The notes: a model not told the origin generated them from the letters alone. A stretch of DNA of 64,000 nucleotides from Brachynemurus nebulosus (GCA_035578155.1 JAPWDM010000009.1:2950001-3014000); one strand, 5' to 3'; positions 48,780 to 62,296 are shown, counted from the stretch's first letter. Numbers and translations: made by a program.

Positions 48780-51700
48780 TCAGCTATCCAATTGTTCCGT
48801 GTGTTCAAGTGAATCTAGAGTGTCATTTGAACTCGAATGTGTCAGATCGGACAATTCATCCAAGTGTTTCTGCTTTTTGCGCACGTTCCAATGAAGGCAC
48901 TCGGCAAGCGAATCGAACCAATCGCTAATCTGATCCTGCGCACATATGCTAGGCACCGGATATATGGAAGTGGTCACACGTAAACTTTAAAATTGAGAAA
49001 AATTCAAATGAATATACTATTTGGTCGATGTAAATGAATACATATTCCGAAAAGAACAATCTCGATTAATTGAATTTTAATGATGAAAATTGTTCTTTTT
49101 GGACGTTTTTTAAACCTTCTGTAAGTCACGTTGGGGTATCTGATACCGATCAGACACGCCTCAACAGGTTTGTACAGATAGCTAGGAAAACGGAGAAGGA
49201 CATAAGCTACTTTTTACGCCGGGAAAACATTTGGTTTTCAAGGGAAAAGTTATTTTAAACGTTTTTTTTGCTCTTAAGTCCCAGCCACTTAATTAATCGA
49301 CTTGAAACATTGTGTAGTAATAGTCGGGAGCACAGAAGGACATATGCTACTTCCTGCCATGGGGAAAATGGAACCTCATTTTCGGGGAAGAATGAATTTA
49401 ATATGAAACAATGAAATTACGATTATCATTGAATTTAAACTTTGTATATTGTTAACAAAGGGAGCGAAAAAGGACATAGGCTACTTTTTTCGTAGAAAAA
49501 TATATTATTTAAAATTTAATTTTTGTATTTTCATAATTTCTATCCATTATTCGGCCATAATTATACTGATAACTCACCGGTAACTATAGAGGTATCTCAT
49601 ACCGTACAAGACCTATTACGTTACATCAATTTATGTGACTTATGGAAGGTTAAAAGGAGTGATAATTAATTAATTAATTCTGTAAAATTTTATGGATATA
49701 TTTTAAACGAATTCATGCATATTAAAACGAAAATTACTTGAATTATTGGAAAAACTATGGTAAAACCTCGTTGGTTCAACCCTAAACCGTCTTTAATGTA
49801 ATTATAACGAAGCTTTACTGTCATACTTTGCATTTAACGCAAACTCAGAGGTTTATAAGCATTGCTCTGAAGTTAGATTAAGTCTAAAATATGGCAAAGT
49901 CGTACGAATTTGAAATGAGCATTAAAAAGTTCAAGTTTGAGAATTCTCACGAAGTTGAACAAGTTGACTGCCACTCGCTGAATGAGAATAATCAAGCCAC
50001 GCCTTGAGTCTGTTCATAGATTCCAGAAACGTAACACTAGACAATATTTATCTACTAACATAGGTAACACAGACAACATGTGTATCCACTAGAGATGAGC
50101 TAAACGGTTATTTTCTAATAACTGTTATTGCAATAACAGTTACTGAAAAATAACTGTTATTTATAACAGTTATTATAATAACTGGTATGGTATTTGGATA
50201 TTTCAACATATTGTAAGATATTCGATATGCGTATAAACGGTTCTGTTAGTGAAATATGCACAGATCTATAATACTGACGGATACTAAATAATCTGCAATA
50301 TCTGTACAAATACTTGTCTATACAAGGATTTAGGGTTTATATACACAATTTTAACAATTTTATGGATACAAAATTACAAATACAAATAGATAACTGTACA
50401 ATAGACAATAGTTCATTTTTAAGGGTTTTTTAAATGTGCTACAATAGAAAATGTGTAACTTGCCTGGGGCGTTATTATTTTGAAATTCTCCGTAGGTGGT
50501 TAAAATAAATTACTGTGATCCTTTTTTTCGAATATATTACTATTGCCCTATGTTATCGATATTTCCAAAGGAGTTATTTAAGTAACCAGTTACTGGGTAT
50601 TCCAGTTATTGACGATAACTGTTATCTTTCTATACTAGTTACAAAATAACAGTTATCGATATATCGATCATCTCTAGTATCCACGCTTCTCTCATTTCAA
50701 ATTCGCACGACTCTGATACTTTAACCTATTAAAAAAAATTTAAAAAATGAATGCAATTAAAACTACACAACCAAGCGTGTTTTGCCACCACCGATTGCCC
50801 AAAACAGAAACCTAAAAACAGACCTATCGCCAGGACGCAACTCCTGCTGACAACGTCCATCAAATGATACATACGATGTACTACGTGCTGCCGGGTTCGG
50901 CATTATCTGAAAAAATTTATTAATTTACTAAAAAAAAATGACTATTCTAGCATAAAAAATTTATAGAAAGTACGGCCTAGGTCTTCACACGGTCTTCTCT
51001 ACCAGCACACTTCATGTTGAACTTCGAAAATTGTGTTTTTTTTTTTTTTTTTTTGGACAATCGGTCTTTTAGGGAGGAAGCCAAAGGAGAAAACACCCAA
51101 AAATCCATACGTTGTTTAAAGTAATACGAGAAAACAATTACTTTTTATCGCAATTTCAGTTTGCTTACGAGCTAGCTTTCGAGTAATTAATTCATTATCG
51201 GTCAATCATCTTCATTTAGGTCACACACGTTGCTTGCCGCTGTAACACAATTGAAGGATTGAAGATCAATTGTGTTCAACCTGAAGATGAGTTAATCACT
51301 CAAAAGTTAGCACGTAACCGAAACGTTTAGTGAAAAGTAACAAAGAAATTTTTTTTCACTTTTAAGCAAAACGTAATGTATAAAATGTTTGGTTCGAGCT
51401 AGCTTTCGAGTAATTAATTCATCATCAGTTAACTGAAGGATTGAAAATCAACTGTGTTCAACCTGAAGATGAGTTAATCACTCGAAAGTTTAGTGAAAAG
51501 TAACAAAGAAAATTATTTTCAATTTTAAGCAAAACGTAATTAAATAACCGATATTAGACTGTTCCGTTACGAGCTAGCTTTCGAGTAATTTATTCATCAT
51601 CAGACAATATCAGGATCGAAGATCAATATTATGTTATATCTGAAGATGAATTAATCCGTCGACAGCTAACTCGTAACCGAACAATTTAATTTTCATATTT

Positions 51701-52678
51701 TGCAAAAAGTAATTGTTTCCTTATAAGATATTTAAAGACAACCATTTGTAAAAATAAAAGCCGCATGCGTACTTCACAAAAGACAACAACACTGCTGGTA
51801 GGAGGAAAAAAAATGTATTTTGGACAAACCTGTCGCCGTGAAATAATTCTTGCCTATTTCGTCCATCGAACGATACCCAAGAAGTATTTCTACTGTCTGG
51901 TGATATTGCGATCTAAATTGTTGATTATGAATCAAATAAAAAGAGAAACAAAAAAAAAATGATCGATAATTTTACCAATATGAAGTTTGCAACACAACAA
52001 ATTTACAATCAAAATTTTAAATTTAATTGGACATTTATTCACAAAAATTGAATTGTTAATGGAAAGACTCACTGACGCCTCTAGTGGTGAAATTAGAAGT
52101 CGTATGAGATAAAATATATGGCCATAATTTTCAAAAAAATTATTCTACGACACTATATTTTACAATTAATTAGATATTTATTTCGTAATTTGTTTATTTC
52201 TCGACTTAAACATAGAAAAAAATTTTCAAAATACAAATTTTCCGATTTTTGAGGTTATTTTTCAAGATAGTTATGACATATATGACATACTGATAGAAGA
52301 CGGAGAAAAAAGCCATTTAGGTGTGTCAAAATTCAAAATATACTTTCGTTCCATAAAGAATTCTGGGCAATAATTCGGTACCCCTGTCATAACATAGCGT
52401 ATTTCCGTTTACAAAAATTCGTTTTTCTCGGAAACTAGTTGACATAGAATAATAGTTTCAAGATTTTTTTTATGTAATTTTTTCGACTCTTTTCAATTGT
52501 GTAAAAATTTTTTGCAAAAATTTTTGAATAAGTGAAAATTTTGGCAAAAAACTAATTTTTTTCACGTAAAATGCCCAAAAAACCATGTTCCGGGCATCGG
52601 ACGTGTCTGGCTAACGAACACGATTTGGGACTTCCAACATTTTCACCAAATTTCGTAAAAGTAGGACATTTCGTGCGA

Positions 52679-52761
<83 letters not shown>

Positions 52762-55700
52762 TTTTTTCGGTTTCTAGAGACCTCAAAACAAATTTCTGTC
52801 ATAGTTCCGGACTTAAATCGCGCCCTGGCAGTGGCCGTAATAGCTCAGTTTTCGGTTCGAAAATTCGCTAAAAACGAGTAGTTATTGAAAAATTCTAAGA
52901 TATTTGAATTTTAAGAAATTATTCGGGGGAAATTTGCAGACAACATTCTACTCGAATCCGAATCTCTCACAATTTGCAAGAGGCTGGTAATTTTATCCAG
53001 GACAATCCTGTATAGTAATCTGTAATACCGGCAATACGATAGGCTACACGGAAGACATTTTGAAACGTCAAATTATTTGTTAAATGCCATTAATTCGAAA
53101 AATATTACACAAAATTTGTTATTTTGTTAGAAACAAAAACTATTTCTCTAATAAACAAACGAATTTGTCTTAATTTCAAAAATACCAATATAAATATTAA
53201 TGGCACAGACAAAAAATTCGCATTTTTTTCAAAATCTAACCTCAAAAGAACACAGAGGCGTCATGTTGAAAACTGCTTTTTGTGAATCAAATGTCAAAAT
53301 ATTTAATTCTTTTTTTTTTTTTAAAAAAACCAATCAAAATACTATTTATAGCCAAAATTGAATCGTAAAAACAGTGCAAAAAATGTTTTTTTTGAATATT
53401 TTCACGTTTATGTACCTTTAATTCAACACCAGCCGGCACCACAATCGGTCGAAATGAGAGCGAATGTGGACAAATTGGTGTGACCATAATCGCCGGAACG
53501 CTCGGATGAATCATGGAAGCACCCGCGGCGACAGCATACGCCGTACTACCTGTCGGCGTTGATACAATTAACCCTGCGGCAGAAACCCCAAAAAATTATT
53601 AAACATCCCCTAAAAACGCCCCCCTTCAAAAAAAGTAACTTACCATCTCCCTGTACTGATGTAATATGTTTGCCGTCTAAAAATAGATCGATATTTGAGA
53701 GGTATGGCGATGGTCCCCGATCGATAACCACCTCGTTAAGTACTAAGATATTTGTGGGCGCCCCGCGACTGCTATTCTGTACCGATTTCACGCTGTCGCC
53801 ATCTTCTAAACTATTGTTGGAATGCTCTTCATTTTTTCTTATAATTATACAACGTAATCTACTTCGTAACGTTAAAGCGGCATGGCCTGAAAAAATTCAC
53901 CCAAATTACTGAAAATCCTCCCTGTCACGTGGAATTATCACATATACTATATTTCAGATACAGTTGATCGTCAAGCGATGGCTAACTTCAAAAATGCATC
54001 ACTGCTTGCATGAGGCAGCGTCAAAAGTTCAAAAACGCATCAGACGCATCACAACGAAAAATCAAAAGTTCATTTTTGCATTTGATGCGTCAAAACAATG
54101 CATCAAAAAATTTGGTGATGCGTGTCCAAGATGCATGTCATGTGTATAATGTAGCATTATAACTACTTGCCATATTATGTAGGTATTAACACCAATAGGA
54201 ATAATTCCGAAAAACAAATTTTTGAAAAAAGATGAATGTATTTACCATTGTTTAAACTATTTGAATACATCTTGCACTCAAAATAGGTATGTAATATTTT
54301 TTATTCAAATAATTTCAATATTTTCAATTTCAAGTATAATCCACCAACTTCGAGAAGAAAATTGACTGGCCATAAAATTTTAAAAATTATGATTGGCTAT
54401 TAGTAATAAAGGACAACAAATATGGCAAATCAGATAAATTCATCTTTATCTAGCTGATCTAATTTCCAAAGTAGGATTTACATACAAAAAAAAAAAAAAA
54501 AAAAATCGTGCAGAAAAAAATACATTCAAAAACTGATGTTTAAAGTTTTTAAAGCAAATTTTTGGAGAATAATAATTTGTACACATACATACAATTTGTA
54601 CAATACATTTGACACCTATGTAGCATAAATTAAAATTTATAAACACAAAACAGGAACAAAAATTGATTTATTGGAATTAAATATACATTTTTTTTCTATA
54701 TTTGGTTAAATATTTACATTTGAATTAAAAAATGTAGCTTAAAGGTAAGTAGAATTATAACAGAATAAATAGCAGATTTAAAATCGAAATATATTTTAAT
54801 ATAAACTGAAAAATCGAAATACAAAATCGTAGCAAACAGTTACCGTAGTGACTGTAATTTTAGAGCAGTTAAGAACAATGTAATGCCTGACAAGACATAC
54901 CCCATTTTATTTTTGCTAATCGATCACATTACCATATCGAAAACCACAATATAAAGAAAAAAAAAACATCCAACATCCATTCATACAAACAACTCAATTT
55001 TATTATTAGGTTTATTACTTATATAAATTATCTGCATATTACAATAATTATTTCACCTATATTGAAATTTGATATAAGTTTCGTGTTCGAGTTTACGCAT
55101 TCAGTTTTATGAAAAAAAAAAAATATGGGAAAGTACAAAATTATGATTTTGTACATACTTTTTTATCTTACTTACATGTACTCACGTAGGAACTTTAAAA
55201 ACGATGTTTAACTATATTCACTAAATATTTTGTTCTAGTGTAAAACTGACTTGTAAAATTTTATTGCCCTTATTGTCAACTCAGATTTGCTATATTGTAA
55301 GTTCAAGTTGAAATTCAAAGATAATATACCTATACAAGGACTGTATTGCTATATTATCTATAGTCTATCATGCTACATTATCTGTCTTATCTATAGCCAA
55401 ATCAGACGCTAAATATTGCCAATATGCCGTTCAAAAACATCTAATGTGCATCAAATTTCAAGAGAGCATCAGCAGCGCATCAGAAAAGTCATGATGCTGC
55501 ATCGATGCGGTAAAGTTTACATTTTTGAAGTTACCCGATCTTATATTCGAAACAAATCAATCTTCTATTCTTTTCTAAAAATAAACTGGAAATTTAAAAT
55601 GTACACAATTGCAATAATGAAAGAGATAAAGCTAAGAAAGAAAGACTGTTCCAATGTATTTGTATAGGAGACGTCCGGAGACGTCAAAAACGTTTGTCGA

Positions 55701-58700
55701 TTCTTATTTTTATCTTTTACACATTTAAATCTAGTGTTGCCAATTTTCAGCATTTTAAAAAAAGATCGATTTTTTTTATTAATACCTCTTCTTATTAAAA
55801 TTAAAAAGTAAATTGTATTAATTTTAAAAAGAAATGACTTTGTTAATTGTAATTTTAAAATTCATTTAGCTATATCGTTTTTTATTCGAACTTTTTTCTT
55901 CGTTTCGTTAAATTTGACAACAATCAGAAAAATTCAAAGAGATTATTTAAATTGTAGTTCCTATTCGCTTTAATTGTTTGAATATTTACGTAGTGAATGG
56001 CCGGCATTTCTTAGCTAAAGTTATTAAATTATGAAATTTTATCGATAAATAACAAAATGGCGGACTTCGAAAAAAAAAATTGAAATTGACATTTTTTTTG
56101 AAGTCTGCCATTTTATTATTTTTCGATAAAATTTCATAATTCTAGTTCCGACCAAAATGACATATCTATAGATTAAGACTAATTAAGAATTTTTGATTTC
56201 AGATGTGCCCAAGAGTCAAAATCACGCGGGCCATCCAGGTGCTTTCTTTTTGAGGCGCCAACTTCAAGTGATGATAATAATAATAATAATAATAATAAAA
56301 CAAAATTTAGTTCTTTCTCAAAAAAAAGTTGTAGCACAGGAATTCTTAAATACCTAAGTAACGAGTCATGCTTAAATTTAAGTGAAAGCGAGAATACCTT
56401 CGAGTACATTCGTAACTTGTTCCTGGAAATTATCAAATTCGAACGGTGTCAGGAAGCCTAACGAGCCTAAATGGAACGCCATTACTGGTGGCACAGATTG
56501 TTGGAATAGGAGACTGGCGTAGAGTAGGGTGCCATCACCGCCCAGACAAACGATAAAATCAATTTTGTCCGTTAGGTCATCCTTACCATCACGAAATGTC
56601 ATCAGTTTCTCTTTTATGGATAAAAATGCGGCGTTGCCCTCGAGTAATGGGTCATCCATAACTGCCGCCTCCACAAATACAACCATCCGCTTTTCCTAAA
56701 AGTCCAAAAAAGAAACAATTGTCAGTGATGACTACGTAACGGACATTTTTCGGATCAAACAGCATTCGTGTTTTGTGTATGCAGGTATATCGCACTTGAT
56801 GTGATTCATGTGAATAAAAATGAATAGATATTTTGATAAAACACACACATATAATTATACAACTCACACATATTATCTGTCTATCTGCCTGCATATACAA
56901 AACACGATGTTGTTTGATCCGAAAAATGTCCGATACCTAGTGACGACTTACTTCTATTAACCATTGAACTAATTGCACGAATGGATTCAATACTGACTGA
57001 TCGCGAACCTTTTTTATGACTAAAACGGTTAATGGCGGTTTGTACCATGTCAGCCGTTGACTGGCCGGGTCCTGTATGGTCCTAAAATTTAAATGAAAAC
57101 AAAATATTAGCGTGCGACTTTGTTATTTTTTTGTTATTGTATTTCCTATTATTATTTTTATTAAAAATGTGTATGGTTACACATGCTGAATGTTGCCGGT
57201 CCCTGAGAAGGTTTACGGCGCGGACACACAATGGTTCTTTATTTCTTTGGAAATTCCAAAAATTTTTGAAAAATGTATCTAATTTATTTTTTGGAAGACA
57301 ATGTGAAGGTAAGTGACCTATCATTTTTCAATTGCTGGAAAAAACCCGGTCCAAACTGGATTTAAAAACAATAAGATTCAACAGTAATGAAAGAAGCTAG
57401 AATATTTTTATATATTTTGATAGTGTTAATGTTCTGATCAAATTCTGACAAAAAATGCTGAGGTAATCTCAAATATGGAGAAGTCTCGTAATGTAGTTAC
57501 ATTTAACTAAAGTATACACCAAAACTTAAGGGGAGATTCGCTTAAAACGAAAAAAGAAATCAATCTTTTTTCTTCAAAATTATGTTCCTTAAGGTGTTAA
57601 AAATGTTCTCCTAAAATTTTATTTTAAAAAAAAATGAAAAATCAAAAAGTTATGAGCATTTTAGTGCACGCATTTTACTATAATTCAATTTAAAAAAAAA
57701 AAAAACTTTAAATGCTTCTTTCTCGAAAGTATGTTTTTTGACACGGTTCCTCGTGTATCTCAAAAAGTATTTGAGATATCGACATACATAAATCAAAGTG
57801 CATATTATTCTCGGATATCGTCATTTTGGCAGGAACTAAGATTTTTTGGTTTCATAATATATTTTCAAAATGGCGGCTGTTTATGATCGCGAAAAAGCGG
57901 TGATTTTTGAAAATTTATATTCAAAATGCGATTTCTCGCTGGTTTTTTTTATTTATTTATTTTTATTTAAAAATTCCGAAAACTCAGCCGTAATGGTACC
58001 TCATCTCCCTTAACGTCTCAAAAAAAAAATGCTCTTGCCGTGGACAGCATAACTCATTATTGGTTCATTTAAAATCAAAAAACCAAAAATATTTCGTTAG
58101 TACATGGATAAATCTCGTTATTGGACGAAGGGAAAAAAAATTAAAATTTGAATTTTTGACAGACTTTGAACAAAAAAACACATTTTTTTGTCAAATTTTC
58201 GCCATTTATTGGCTCGAAAAAATTAAAAAAATCCTTCAATGATTAGATAATGTTATTTCAAAGATATGTGCAAAATTTGAACAAAATCGCTTCATAACTT
58301 TTCGAGAAATCATGTCCACCGACTTAAAAAATTTAGTTCTGAGATAAACGCGTTTTAAATTTACTGCGCTGCACTGACGTGGCCTGATGGGCGGAACTTT
58401 CGAAGGGTCTATCTCTTAGAATTTTACTCGGATCGATTTGAAATTTTCGGAGAATATTTTAAATATATTATACTATTTAATAAGACAAAAAAATAGATTT
58501 TTTGAAATTTTCAAACCCACCTAACCCCTTAAAAAAAGCTCTATTTGCAATGCCCCTAGCAAAGATTACAACACAAATTTGTATCAGATGAAATTTATTA
58601 GATTTGGTTTTAATTTTTATTTTTACCCATAAAAAAATAAAATGGTAGACTTCTCCATTATTCAACCAATTTCAAAAATTCTTTTTAATAAAAAAAAAAA

Positions 58701-61700
58701 ATTGCAAAAAATTTTTACCTCTTAATACTTTCAGTATAATTAGTACCCTAGTATCACAGTAAAAGGTCAGACGACATAGCTTTAATGACCATTTGGCTTA
58801 CATTTAAAATTTTTATTTAACTTTTAATAAAGTATTTTATATTCTAAAGATACTATAAAATTAGAAAAAAAAATGAATATTTAAAAGGTAATTTGTAAGT
58901 CAGTAGTTAATAAAATTATGAGTTATATTTAATTACATAACATTTACATGTAATTTTACTAATTATAATTGTTAATTAGAGTACGGTCCGTTAATGTTTC
59001 ATGTTGTTAACACGCGTCAATTTTATGTACGTAACTTTCCTTCCGTTAATTTTTTTTTTTTTAGAATAATTAGATTTATATTTTCTCTTGAATTACGTCG
59101 ATCATAAAATTTTTATAAAAATTATATAACTTTAACCTAAATACATAAAAAGAACAATTCAATCTTGTATTGTCTTTAAAAATCTATTTTTACAATATTA
59201 ATAAAAGATTTTGATTTTTCCAATTTAATGGCTGGTTTATTTTTACTTCAACAAGGCAGCGTTTTACCTTATTACGAAAGTCAAAATTCACGTTGTTAGG
59301 AATTATTTATTGATGAAAAGTGACAAAGAAACCATTTTCATTTTATCTAATATGGATTTTCACAAAATAAATTACAGGTAAACCTTTTTTTATGTGGTGG
59401 ATAGGGACTGCATAAAAAAAATCGCACAAAGAAGCTATATAAGTTTAGTTCGGTCCAGATTGTAAAAAAAACTTTTTTTATGCGGTGAATCGGGACCGCA
59501 TAAAAAAAGTTTCATCGAAAAAACATAACTCAAAACGCTCAAAACCTTACAATTTTAATAGAAGTTGCTTTTCTAAACACGATAAAGCATTATTTTACAC
59601 GTGAGAATATTTTATTTCAATTTTATAATATTATGAAAATTGTGAAAAATACAATTATAAAAAAAAAACTAAATTATACAATAAATTATATTCTTATGCA
59701 ATTAAAAAGTATTTTTATCAAAAAAAGTTATTATAGTTAATGTTTAAGTTTCTTACTTTCTCTTGATTTTGATTCAAATTATGCATTTTTATGAGCATTT
59801 TTTTAAAAATCGCACAAAAAAGGACCGTATAAAAAAAGGTTTAGCTGTACTAACTTATTTCATTCGTTAAATTATCTTATGGTTTTCACACAATGAATGA
59901 AATAAGAAATAAGAGATAATAGGTGTTCGCCATCGCGTGACGTTAATGAAACTTTAACTTAACTCCGCTCATAGGTATATATAGGCACATATAGGTAGGT
60001 ATCTTTGTACATCAAAATTCGTGATTTTTTTTGTCACTAAATGACAAAAAAATCATCACGAAAGTTATGTTTTCATAAATTTGGATGTATACCTACAAAA
60101 ATACCTACATATATCTATGAGCAGTTAAGTTAAACTTTCATTCAACATTACTCGATGGCGAACACCCATTATCTCTTATCTCTTATTTCTTATTTCATTC
60201 ATTGTGTGAAAGCCATTATCGTATTACACTCAATTTTGATATTTTTTCTGAACAAATTTGTGTTTTCTACAACTCAAATTTGTTGCCTAAATGCAATTTA
60301 ACTTGAAGGAATGTCAACCCAACACCACTCCAGTTATGCTGTCGTGTTCTTGTACATTGATAATTATTTTCGTTAAGTTGCTAAGCAACAAAACACAACA
60401 TTAATTCGAAAAAATAGATAAAAACTATTTTGGACAAACTGCCAAGTTTATGTTTTAAGTCAATCAAACATATGTAAATAATACAATGACCCAAAACGTT
60501 TGAGGAAAACATACATACTCGTACCAAATTTTCCAAATTATTTAAAAAAAAAAAAAATCGTTAATGGAAAAATTGCGGAACTTTTGTAAGTGCATGTAAT
60601 ACGTCAAACTATAAGTAGGTATCAGGAAAATATCACAATTTATTAGAAATTTTTGGCACGAGTAATAAAATAATTGCGAAAATTTAACATGATTGTCGAT
60701 GTGGCCGAGTGGCCGGGACCAAGAGTGCGGGGGTATTAAAATATGTAAATGTTTAACGTATAAAATCGACTGTATTAATAAAGGTATTTAAAATATGAGT
60801 GAATTTTAAGCTTTTAATTATTTTTAAATTTAACATTTTACATATTTTGTGTGTGTCAATGACCAATGTATTTATTGATTTTATTTATTTTAACCCTTTA
60901 AATATATGATGAGGTCATGAATACTGTGGAGAAAGGTCAGGGTTTCTCAGTGGCCTCCAGTTTTTCATAATTTTGCGATAATTAAATACATTTTTTACGG
61001 TTTATATATTCGATAATGTTACTTGTATATGTGTTACCATGAGGGTTAATTAAGGCCCAATACATTAACGTTCCGCTCTCGGTACGCTCCCATCCACTCT
61101 CGCTCCGATATAATCTTGTTGTATTCACATTACAGTGCTGATATCATGCTGGTACCTATTCGTTCTCTATTCACATTATAATGCCGCTCTGGGTACGCTG
61201 CCAGTTCGGTCTCAGTTCGATACAAATATCTTTTCATAACAACTGAATGTAAGCGGAGTGGAGTGGAATCAAAAAAAGTGTTTACACTATAGGTACAAAC
61301 CATAACAAGTCTGATATCGCTCCGATAAAATACTACCTGAGTGGTATTGATATTGGAGTCGCATTGGAGCGAGAGCAAACCGTGACTGATATCGGACCGA
61401 TATCAGAACGATGATGTGAATACACTCATTGTTTATTGTGTAAGAATATTTTATCGAATTGGGAGCGGGGCGGTATCGTACCGAGAGCGGAGCGTTAATG
61501 TAAATCGGGCCTAAGTAATAATTTGTAATTTCCTAATATTTCTTAAAGAAACACATCAGTTTTAGAGTTTAATGTTTCGAAAAAAGGGTTCAAAAATGAA
61601 AAATGATTAAAGTACTTGGAATTATTTCTGAGGTTACTAGCGAAAAACGAAAATTGTATCCATTTTCTAATATTTCTATTAATGATTTGGACTGGTAGGG

Positions 61701-62296
61701 TGATCACTTTTTCTCAAAATCAAATTTCCCTGATTTTTCCCGGTTTTCCAGACAATATTTAAGTTTCTCCGTGGACTTTACTTAAAGAAAGGGATTGTTT
61801 TGCTTTAGCGGGTAAATAGATTGGTGAGCAAAAAAAAAAAAAAACAAGAATGCCTAAGTTACTTTGATCAGGATTCATCATCCAATTTGAGCCAATTTTC
61901 TGTCTCGAAAATAACTGGAATATTTAAGATGAAAAAATTCCCTGACTACCTAAATTCCCTGAGTTTTCCCGGTTTTTCAAATTTTCCAAAAAGTGGGGCC
62001 ACTCTGACTTGAATCTTTGGAGAATGTTTTCTAATACCAAAACGTACCTCAATGCCAAATTTTATTTTACTGGAGATCATTTTCTCTACTACAAATTGAT
62101 TTTTGAATTTTTAGAAATTTGGATGGCTATATTTCCGACAGTTACCGACACAATTTAGCTTAAATAATTAAGAAAAATTATCAAAAAATATACACAGAAA
62201 AAAATATTACCAGTCCGGTGATGGAATTACATTTATATTTTTCGGTAAAATTAGTCTACTTTCATCGTTATTACTGACGTTAGTTTGAACCACCAT
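48780..62296 (-). CDS. NADK: NAD kinase (ATP-dependent, cytosolic type)
   Basis: Exons on the minus strand: 62296-62211 (ATG), 57081-56952, 56695-56398, 53886-53644, 53573-53416, then one of 51912-51830 or 50906-50824, then 48984-48780 (stop). All phases agree and give 400 residues. The enzyme phosphorylates the 2'-hydroxyl of NAD with ATP to make NADP. Family motifs are in order: [12 protein letters not shown], the catalytic GGDGT at about 124-128, GSLGFLTPF, the NE pair in LNEVVIDRG at about 222, [10 protein letters not shown] at about 257-266, SFDGR, and the C-terminal [11 protein letters not shown] with [10 protein letters not shown]. The first exon is placed only by its ATG, open frame and matching phase (TG at the donor plus G makes Trp), so it is less certain. 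Introns hold several transposons. A longer isoform starting upstream of the window is possible. Confidence 0.93.
50090..50676. mobile_element. hAT-like MITE with perfect 8-bp target duplication, in NADK intron
   Basis: Ends TAGAGATGAGC and the inverse (gatcatctcta), flanked by GTATCCAC at 50082-50089 and 50677-50684. Interior is made of many ataactgttat / ataacagttat inverted words. 587 bp, no transposase. Confidence 0.92.
50824..50906 (-). CDS. NADK: NAD kinase alternative exon b
   Basis: Acceptor tttttcag, then 83 nt encoding [20 protein letters not shown], then QELRPGD and two bases of Ser, donor AG|GTCTGT. The length, entry phase and exit phase are identical to exon a. About half of the residues are the same, with VSFDGR conserved. 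Using both exons together would shift the frame of the last exon. Confidence 0.86.
51165..51720. repeat. Three tandem self-complementary repeats between the two NADK alternative exons
   Basis: Units at about 51168-51345, 51395-51545 and 51568-51720 each carry gagctagctttcgagtaatt with attcatc and, further on, its rough inverse (gatgagttaatcactcgaaa). Each unit can fold on itself. They lie in the intron separating the alternative exons. Confidence 0.75.
51830..51912 (-). CDS. NADK: NAD kinase alternative exon a
   Basis: Acceptor aatttag, then 83 nt encoding [20 protein letters not shown], then QELFHGD and two bases of Ser, donor AG|GTTTGT. Phase 0 in, phase 2 out. The peptide is the closer match to NAD kinases in general ([15 protein letters not shown]). 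Confidence 0.88.
52681..52757. repeat. (TA)n microsatellite
   Basis: About 38 AT units in an NADK intron. Flanking 52505-52680 is an inverted relative of 27270-27410. Confidence 0.95.
53965..55540. mobile_element. TIR element rich in gcatca words, in NADK intron
   Basis: Left taacttcaaaaatgcatca and right inverse (acatttttgaagttacc) bound a segment whose end regions hold many gcatca / tgatgc words. About 1.6 kb, no transposase seen. Confidence 0.6.
56030..56143. mobile_element. Hairpin MITE in NADK intron
   Basis: aattatgaaattttatcgat with aacaaaatggcggacttcg, and their inverses (gaagtctgccattttatta, gataaaatttcataatt), form arms of about 50 bp. It lies 3' of the GGDGT exon. Confidence 0.8.
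56735..56937. mobile_element. TA-flanked MITE, short relative of 45069-45468, in NADK intron
   Basis: acggacatttttcggatcaa with acacgaatgctgtt-type interior at the left, and ttgatccgaaaaatgtccg with atacc at the right. It ends 15 bp from the 3' end of NADK exon 57081-56952, very close to that exon's donor. Confidence 0.82.
57529..58015. mobile_element. TTAAGGGG-family TIR element, copy 3
   Basis: Left ttaaggggagattcgctt, right inverse-like (catctcccttaa). TTAA at both borders. In the first long NADK intron. Confidence 0.6.
59375..59847. mobile_element. pogo/Tigger-like element, copy 4
   Basis: Starts CAGGTAAACCTTTTTTTATG, ends with inverse (aaaaaaaggtttagctg), TA on both sides. In the first NADK intron. 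Confidence 0.85.
59865..60230. mobile_element. Long hairpin MITE in the first NADK intron
   Basis: Arms ttttcacacaatgaatgaaa with aagaaataagagataat and inverses. They enclose further inverted pairs (aggtgttcgccatcg/cgatggcgaacacc, aaaattcgtgatttttttgt). Total about 365 bp. Confidence 0.85.
61049..61517. mobile_element. PIF/Harbinger-like MITE
   Basis: Left TTAAGGCCCAATACATTAAC with gttccgctctcggtacg, right inverse (cgtaccgagagcggag, cgttaatgtaaatcgggcc). Flanked by TAA on both sides, as in PIF/Harbinger. The interior repeats gctccgatat / atatcggagc words. Confidence 0.75.

Noticed and set aside
60690..60740. tRNA-like A box (tggccgagtggccggg)
   Set aside because: No B box or cloverleaf follows in the next 80 bases. 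Chance match or a short tRNA-derived scrap.
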